From Orenia metallireducens (GTDB lineage Bacteria; Bacillota; Halanaerobiia; Halobacteroidales; Halobacteroidaceae): a stretch of 64,000 nt of DNA. A program made the translations under genes and the position numbers. The notes under the pieces were generated by a model. That model searched no databases, was not told the origin of the DNA, and saw nothing but the letters and a program-made list of their open reading frames with translations. The DNA lies in the NCBI RefSeq assembly GCF_001693735.1, contig NZ_LWDV01000008.1, positions 587,224 to 651,223 on the forward strand, read 5' to 3'. Positions 59,389 through 64,000 of the stretch are shown here, one piece after another; the stretch's first letter is position 1; each line of letters starts with the position of its first letter.

Positions 59389-62300
59389 ATGATTACAAGA
59401 AGAAATATGCCTTTACCAGAAGGATTATATTATCCTCAGTTTGAGAGGGATAATTGTGGTGTAGGATTTATTACCAAAATAGATGGTGAAAAGAGCCATG
59501 AGGTAGTAGAGAAGGGACTAGAGATTTTAGAGAGATTAGAACACAGAGGAGCAGTAGGAGCAGACCCAGAAACTGGAGACGGTGCTGGTATTTTAATGCA
59601 ATTGCCTGATGAGTTTTTAAGAACAAAGATGGTAGAGCAGGGTGTAAAATTACCAGCTATAGGTGAATATGGGGTAGGGATGATCTTTTTACCTCGTAAA
59701 TTAGATGAGAGTTTATTAGCAGAAGGAATTATTGAGAAGATTATTCAAGAAGAAGGACAAGAGGTATTAGGGTGGCGTGATGTACCAGTTGTGGTTGATG
59801 CAATCGGTGAAACAGCAGCTAGTACTTTGCCAGTGATTAAACAGGTATTTGTTAAGAAAGCTGAAGGCTTGGATAACTTTGAATTAAAATTATATATTAT
59901 TAGAAAGAGAATTGAAAAGGCTATCGAAGAGAGTGAGATTAAGAACGCTGAATTATTCAGTATTCCTAGCTTTTCTAGCAGAGTTTTAGTATATAAAGGA
60001 TTAATCTTACCAGAGCAGATGAAGAAATTCTACTTAGACTTGGAAGATAAGAGTCTAAAATCGGCTATCGCTTTAGTACATCAACGTTTTAGTACTAATA
60101 CATTCCCATCTTGGGATTTAGCACAGCCTTTTAGATATCTAGCACATAATGGTGAGATTAATACTCTGACAGGAAACCATAACTGGATGATTGCTAGAGA
60201 ACCAGATTTGGCTTGTGATACTATAGGGGATGATATAAGTAAGTTATTCCCAATCACCGATTCTAGAGATAGTGACTCGGCTAATCTAGATCATGCTTTT
60301 GAATTATTAGTAGCTTCTGGAATGAGTTTGATTGAGGCTATGACTATGTTAGTTCCTGAGCCATGGGAGAAGAATCAATTCTTAAAAGAAGAGGTTCGGG
60401 ATTATTATGAATATAATGCTGGTTTAATGGAGCCTTGGGATGGTCCAGCAGCTATTGCCTTTACTGATGGTGTGCAAATAGGTGCTACTTTAGACCGTAA
60501 TGGTTTAAGACCCGCTAGATATACAGTTACTAAGGATGGCTATGTAATCCTAGCTTCAGAGGTAGGAACATTAGAAATTGACCCTACAAATATTGCAGAG
60601 AGCCGTAGATTACAGCCAGGTAAGATGTTATTAATCGATACAGCAGAGGGTAAAATCTACTCTGATGAAGAGATTAAGGAGAAGGTTAGTACAGCTAAGC
60701 CTTATGGTGAGTGGTTGAAGAAGAATAAAAAATATTTAAAGGATTTGGCAGGAGATAAAGAGCGTTATAGTGAAGATTTTGATACTTTAATTACTAGGTT
60801 AAAGAGTTTTGGTTACAGCCGAGAAGACTTAAGTGTGATCATTGGACCTATGGCTGAGAACAAGAAGGAAGCAATTGGTTCTATGGGTAATGATGAGCCA
60901 TTAGCTGTTCTATCTAATCGTGCTAAGTCATTATTTGATTACTTTAAACAGTTATTTGCACAGGTAACAAACCCACCAATCGACCCGATTCGTGAAGAGA
61001 TAGTTATGTCTTTAAAGACAAATATTGGAGTTAAGGGTAATGTTTTAGAGAAGACTGAAGACAAGGCTAAGACTATTGAATTAGAGTCTCCAATCTTAAG
61101 TAATGGAGATTTAGATAAGATTATCCACTTAAATGATCAAGACTTTAGAGCTAAGGTTATTCCTATGGTCTTTGATCCTGAGGAAAAGAATGGTTTAGAG
61201 AAAGGGTTAAATCGATTATTTAAGTATGCTAAAGAGAGTATTGAAGCTGGGAATAATATTTTAGTGTTAAGTGATCGTAAGGTTGATGACTTTAATGCTC
61301 CAATTCCAGCATTATTAGCAACTTCAGCATTGCATAATTATCTAATCAAAGAAGGTAAGAGAAATGGTATAGATATTATTGTAGAGACTGGAGAGGCTAG
61401 AGAGGTAATGCACTTTGCCTTATTAATTGGTTATGGTGCATTAGCAGTTAATCCTTATTTGGCTTTAGAGAGTATCTCTTATATGAATGACAAAGAGCTT
61501 TACTTATCTTCTGGAGATGAAGAGCAGAAGGTAGAACGTAAGAAAGCTTATATCAAAGCTATCAATAAGGGTCTGTTAAAGATTATGTCTAAGATGGGTA
61601 TCTCTACAATCCAGAGTTACCGTGGGGCACAGATCTTTGAGGCTGTTGGTTTAAGTCAAGAGTTTATCGATAGATACTTCCCAAATACTACTTCTAGAAT
61701 TGAAGGTATTGGTCTTGATGTTCTAGAGCAAGAAGTTCTTATTAATCATAAGAAGGCCTTTAAAGATACTAGAACTAATAATGATGATTTGTTAGAGAAT
61801 GAAGGTAAATATAAGTGGCGTCCTAAAGGTGAAAAGCATCTATTCAGCCCAGAGGCTATCGCTACTTTACAACATGCTGCTAAAGTAAATGATTATAATA
61901 TCTATAAAGAGTATGCTGAAATGATCAATAATCAAGCAAATAATCTATCTACAATCAGAGGGCTCTTTAAGTTCAAAAATCAGAACCCAATTCCAATTGA
62001 AGAGGTAGAACCTGTTGAAGAGATCAGAAAACGTTTTGTAACAGGTGCTATGTCTTATGGTTCTATTTCTAAGGAAGCTCATGAGACTATTGCTAAAGCT
62101 ATGAATGCTATTGGTGGTATGTCCAACTCTGGAGAGGGTGGAGAAGATCCAGAGAGATTCAAGGATGATAGAAGAAGTGCAATCAAGCAGGTTGCTTCAG
62201 GACGTTTTGGAGTAACTACTGAATATTTAGTAAATGCTGATGAGTTACAGATTAAGATGGCTCAAGGTGCTAAGCCAGGAGAAGGTGGACATTTACCAGG

Positions 62301-63891
62301 GCGTAAGGTAAGTGAGGAGATTGCAAGAGTTCGCCATACTTCACCAGGTATTGATTTGATTTCACCACCACCTCATCATGATATTTACTCAATTGAGGAT
62401 TTAGCCCAGTTAATCTTTGATCTTAAAAATGTTAATCCTGAGGCAAGAGTAAGTGTTAAATTGGTATCTCGAATTGGTATCGGTACAATTGCAGCAGGTG
62501 TATCTAAGGCCCATGCTGATATGATCTTAGTCTCTGGTTATGATGGGGGAACAGGAGCAGCACCACTTACTTCTATTAAGCATACAGGACTACCTTGGGA
62601 GTTAGGATTATCTGAGACTCACCAAGTATTGGTTAAGAATAACCTTAGAGGTAGGGTAAGAGTACAAGCAGATGGTCAGATGAAGACTGGTAGAGATATT
62701 GCAATTGCTGCTTTATTAGGAGCAGAAGAGTATGGGTTCTCTACAAGCTCACTAGTAGTTTTAGGTTGTATTATGATGAGAGCTTGCCATAGTAATACTT
62801 GTCCAGTAGGTGTAGCTACTCAGAACCCTGAATTACGTAAGAGATTTAATGGAAAAGTAGAAGATTTAATCAACTTCTTTACTTTCGTTGCTCAAGAGAT
62901 GAGAGAAATTATGGCAGAGTTAGGTTTTAGAACCGTTGATGAAATGATTGGTAGAGTAGATAAGCTAGAGATGAATGATGCTATTAAGCATTGGAAATCT
63001 CAAGGGATCGATTTAAGTAAGATTTTACATCAACCAACTTTACCTAAGAAGATTGCTAATAGATGTGTAGAAGCTCAAGATCATGGTATCGATGATATCC
63101 TTGATCGTAAGTTAATTGAACTTGCCCAGCCTGCTTTAGAAAATGGTGAGAAGGTAGAGTTAGACCTTGATATCTATAATGTTAATCGTACTACAGGAAC
63201 TATGTTAAGTGGTGAGATTGCTAAGCGTTATGGTGCTAAGGGACTAGCTGATGATACAATTGCTATCAACTTTAAAGGTTATGCAGGCCAAAGCTTTGGT
63301 ACCTTTGGTATGCAGGGATTGACTTTAAACTTAGAAGGTCAAGCAAATGACTATATCGGTAAAGGTCTATTTGGTGCCAAGATTATCATTAAGAAGCCTC
63401 AAGAGTCTGACTTCAAAGCTCATGAGAATATCATCGGTGGTAATACTATCCTTTATGGAGCGATCCGTGGTCAGTTATACATGAATGGTATTGCTGGTGA
63501 GAGATTTGCTGTAAGAAACTCTGGAGCTTCTGCAGTAGTTGAAGGTGTAGGAGACCATTGCTGTGAATATATGACTGGTGGTAGAGTAGTAGTCTTAGGA
63601 GAGACAGGTCGTAACTTTGGTGCTGGTATGAGTGGTGGTATCGCTTATGTATATGATATCGATGGCGGATTTGCTGATAGATTAAATACAGGTATGGTAA
63701 ATATAGATGAATTAGATGATCATGATATAGCAGAACTTAAATCTTTAATTGAAAATCATGCTAATTATACTGATAGTGAACGTGCTCAAGAGATTTTAGC
63801 TGATTGGGATAATAGCTTAGGTAAGTTTGTCAAGGTTATTTCTCCAGCTTACAAGCAATTGTTGGCTAAGAGTAGGAAGGAGGCAGAATAA
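59389..63891 (+). CDS. gltB: Glutamate synthase, large (alpha) subunit
   Basis: The 1,500-residue enzyme makes glutamate from glutamine and 2-oxoglutarate with GltD. The class II amidotransferase domain follows a short propeptide and starts at Cys23 (DNCGVGFITK). HQRFSTNTFPSWDLAQPFR and HNGEINTLTGN are its glutamine site. The central region and FMN-barrel (GAMSYGSISKEAHE, GGEDPERF, AQGAKPGEGGHLPG, SGYDGGTGAAPLTSIKHTG) precede the 3Fe-4S Cys cluster (CIMMRACHSNTCPVGVATQ) and a C-terminal GXGXG repeat domain (GQSFGTFGMQG, GGNTILYGAIRGQLYMNG). It overlaps gltD by one base (TAATG). Confidence 0.97.
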   Translation: MITRRNMPLPEGLYYPQFERDNCGVGFITKIDGEKSHEVVEKGLEILERLEHRGAVGADPETGDGAGILMQLPDEFLRTKMVEQGVKLPAIGEYGVGMIFLPRKLDESLLAEGIIEKIIQEEGQEVLGWRDVPVVVDAIGETAASTLPVIKQVFVKKAEGLDNFELKLYIIRKRIEKAIEESEIKNAELFSIPSFSSRVLVYKGLILPEQMKKFYLDLEDKSLKSAIALVHQRFSTNTFPSWDLAQPFRYLAHNGEINTLTGNHNWMIAREPDLACDTIGDDISKLFPITDSRDSDSANLDHAFELLVASGMSLIEAMTMLVPEPWEKNQFLKEEVRDYYEYNAGLMEPWDGPAAIAFTDGVQIGATLDRNGLRPARYTVTKDGYVILASEVGTLEIDPTNIAESRRLQPGKMLLIDTAEGKIYSDEEIKEKVSTAKPYGEWLKKNKKYLKDLAGDKERYSEDFDTLITRLKSFGYSREDLSVIIGPMAENKKEAIGSMGNDEPLAVLSNRAKSLFDYFKQLFAQVTNPPIDPIREEIVMSLKTNIGVKGNVLEKTEDKAKTIELESPILSNGDLDKIIHLNDQDFRAKVIPMVFDPEEKNGLEKGLNRLFKYAKESIEAGNNILVLSDRKVDDFNAPIPALLATSALHNYLIKEGKRNGIDIIVETGEAREVMHFALLIGYGALAVNPYLALESISYMNDKELYLSSGDEEQKVERKKAYIKAINKGLLKIMSKMGISTIQSYRGAQIFEAVGLSQEFIDRYFPNTTSRIEGIGLDVLEQEVLINHKKAFKDTRTNNDDLLENEGKYKWRPKGEKHLFSPEAIATLQHAAKVNDYNIYKEYAEMINNQANNLSTIRGLFKFKNQNPIPIEEVEPVEEIRKRFVTGAMSYGSISKEAHETIAKAMNAIGGMSNSGEGGEDPERFKDDRRSAIKQVASGRFGVTTEYLVNADELQIKMAQGAKPGEGGHLPGRKVSEEIARVRHTSPGIDLISPPPHHDIYSIEDLAQLIFDLKNVNPEARVSVKLVSRIGIGTIAAGVSKAHADMILVSGYDGGTGAAPLTSIKHTGLPWELGLSETHQVLVKNNLRGRVRVQADGQMKTGRDIAIAALLGAEEYGFSTSSLVVLGCIMMRACHSNTCPVGVATQNPELRKRFNGKVEDLINFFTFVAQEMREIMAELGFRTVDEMIGRVDKLEMNDAIKHWKSQGIDLSKILHQPTLPKKIANRCVEAQDHGIDDILDRKLIELAQPALENGEKVELDLDIYNVNRTTGTMLSGEIAKRYGAKGLADDTIAINFKGYAGQSFGTFGMQGLTLNLEGQANDYIGKGLFGAKIIIKKPQESDFKAHENIIGGNTILYGAIRGQLYMNGIAGERFAVRNSGASAVVEGVGDHCCEYMTGGRVVVLGETGRNFGAGMSGGIAYVYDIDGGFADRLNTGMVNIDELDDHDIAELKSLIENHANYTDSERAQEILADWDNSLGKFVKVISPAYKQLLAKSRKEAE

Positions 63892-64000
63892 TGGGGAAAT
63901 TAGGAGGATTTTTAGAATATAATCGTGAACCAAGAAAGAAGCGTAGTGTAGAAGAGAGAGTTAAAGATTATAAACAGGTCTATGAACCTATCGAAGAGGA
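63891..64000 (+). CDS. gltD: Glutamate synthase, small (beta) subunit, 5' end
   Basis: The first ~36 codons are in the window: GKLGGFLEYNREPRKKRSVE, then KDYKQVYEP. This matches the N-terminal FeS-domain helix of GltD, the NADPH-dehydrogenase partner that feeds electrons to GltB. The ATG shares a base with the gltB stop and follows GAAGGAGG. The rest is beyond the window edge. Confidence 0.93.
   Translation, partial: MGKLGGFLEYNREPRKKRSVEERVKDYKQVYEPIEE

Noticed and set aside
1-64000. tRNA and rRNA genes
   Set aside because: I looked for GTTCRA-type T-arm sequences with acceptor pairing and for rRNA core sequences and found no convincing case; a covariance search would be decisive.

Overview
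The window comes from an AT-rich, low-GC Firmicutes-type genome. Spore-former genes recur: a SleB-type cortex hydrolase, a CBO0543-type membrane protein, YqhV/DUF2619, UPF0180, RecU, LysM proteins and ComA/ComB for 3-sulfolactate. Combined with two-gene Trk potassium uptake, this fits an anaerobic, probably halophilic spore-former of the Halanaerobiales/Halobacteroidaceae kind (for example Orenia-like). The taxon is inference; no rRNA or tRNA gene was seen.

Layout. 1-0.5 kb: frameshifted IS630-type transposase tail. 1-7.7 kb: transketolase, a small membrane protein with an SPFH lipoprotein, a DUF4349 lipoprotein, a putrescine-type aminotransferase and an SRPBCC protein. 7.8-12.3 kb: a glycosidase-like remnant, then on the minus strand two ~92-residue proteins followed by a ~1,200-residue multicopper oxidase. 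That arrangement resembles the Bacillus MnxE-MnxF-MnxG manganese oxidase complex and is the most striking locus here. 12.5-22.1 kb: an ATC-hydrolase-like protein, TrkA/TrkH, CBO0543, a response regulator and sensor kinase followed by an HtrA protease, a glycosyltransferase and convergent murB. 23-32 kb: cation efflux, a large lipoprotein, RecU, CheY, acylphosphatase, PgsA, SleB, CoA-binding protein, Hsp20 and a Wzz-like protein. 32-39.6 kb: RecQ, YqhV, ComA, ComB, DUF441, a 54-residue peptide and an MFS exporter. 40-44.7 kb: DUF4178, PspA, a small membrane protein, a membrane-bound spermidine-synthase-like protein and a K+ channel, which look like one envelope-stress/polyamine module. 45-52.8 kb: a Lon-family protease with a degenerate P-loop, a ThrE-type exporter pair, two UPF0180 paralogues, a PAS-GGDEF-HD-GYP protein and a DUF815 ATPase. 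53-54 kb: a decayed MarR-MATE pair broken at a repeat element. 54.4-64 kb: a cNMP-DUF2225 protein, a Rossmann-MCP fusion, DUF503, an MBL-fold hydrolase, a triple-LysM protein, gltB and the start of gltD.

Between the genes lies a family of ~200-325 bp MITE-like elements. They share an end related to GATATTGNGACACTTTTA and its inverted partner, and at least five copies or fragments are present. A second recurring theme is long perfect palindromes (32-66 bp) acting as terminators that include stop codons. At two convergent pairs this gives both proteins the same C-terminal residues. Two genes appear to start at ATT codons behind strong ribosome binding sites.

All positions and motifs were read by eye. 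Family names rest on motif recognition, not database searches.
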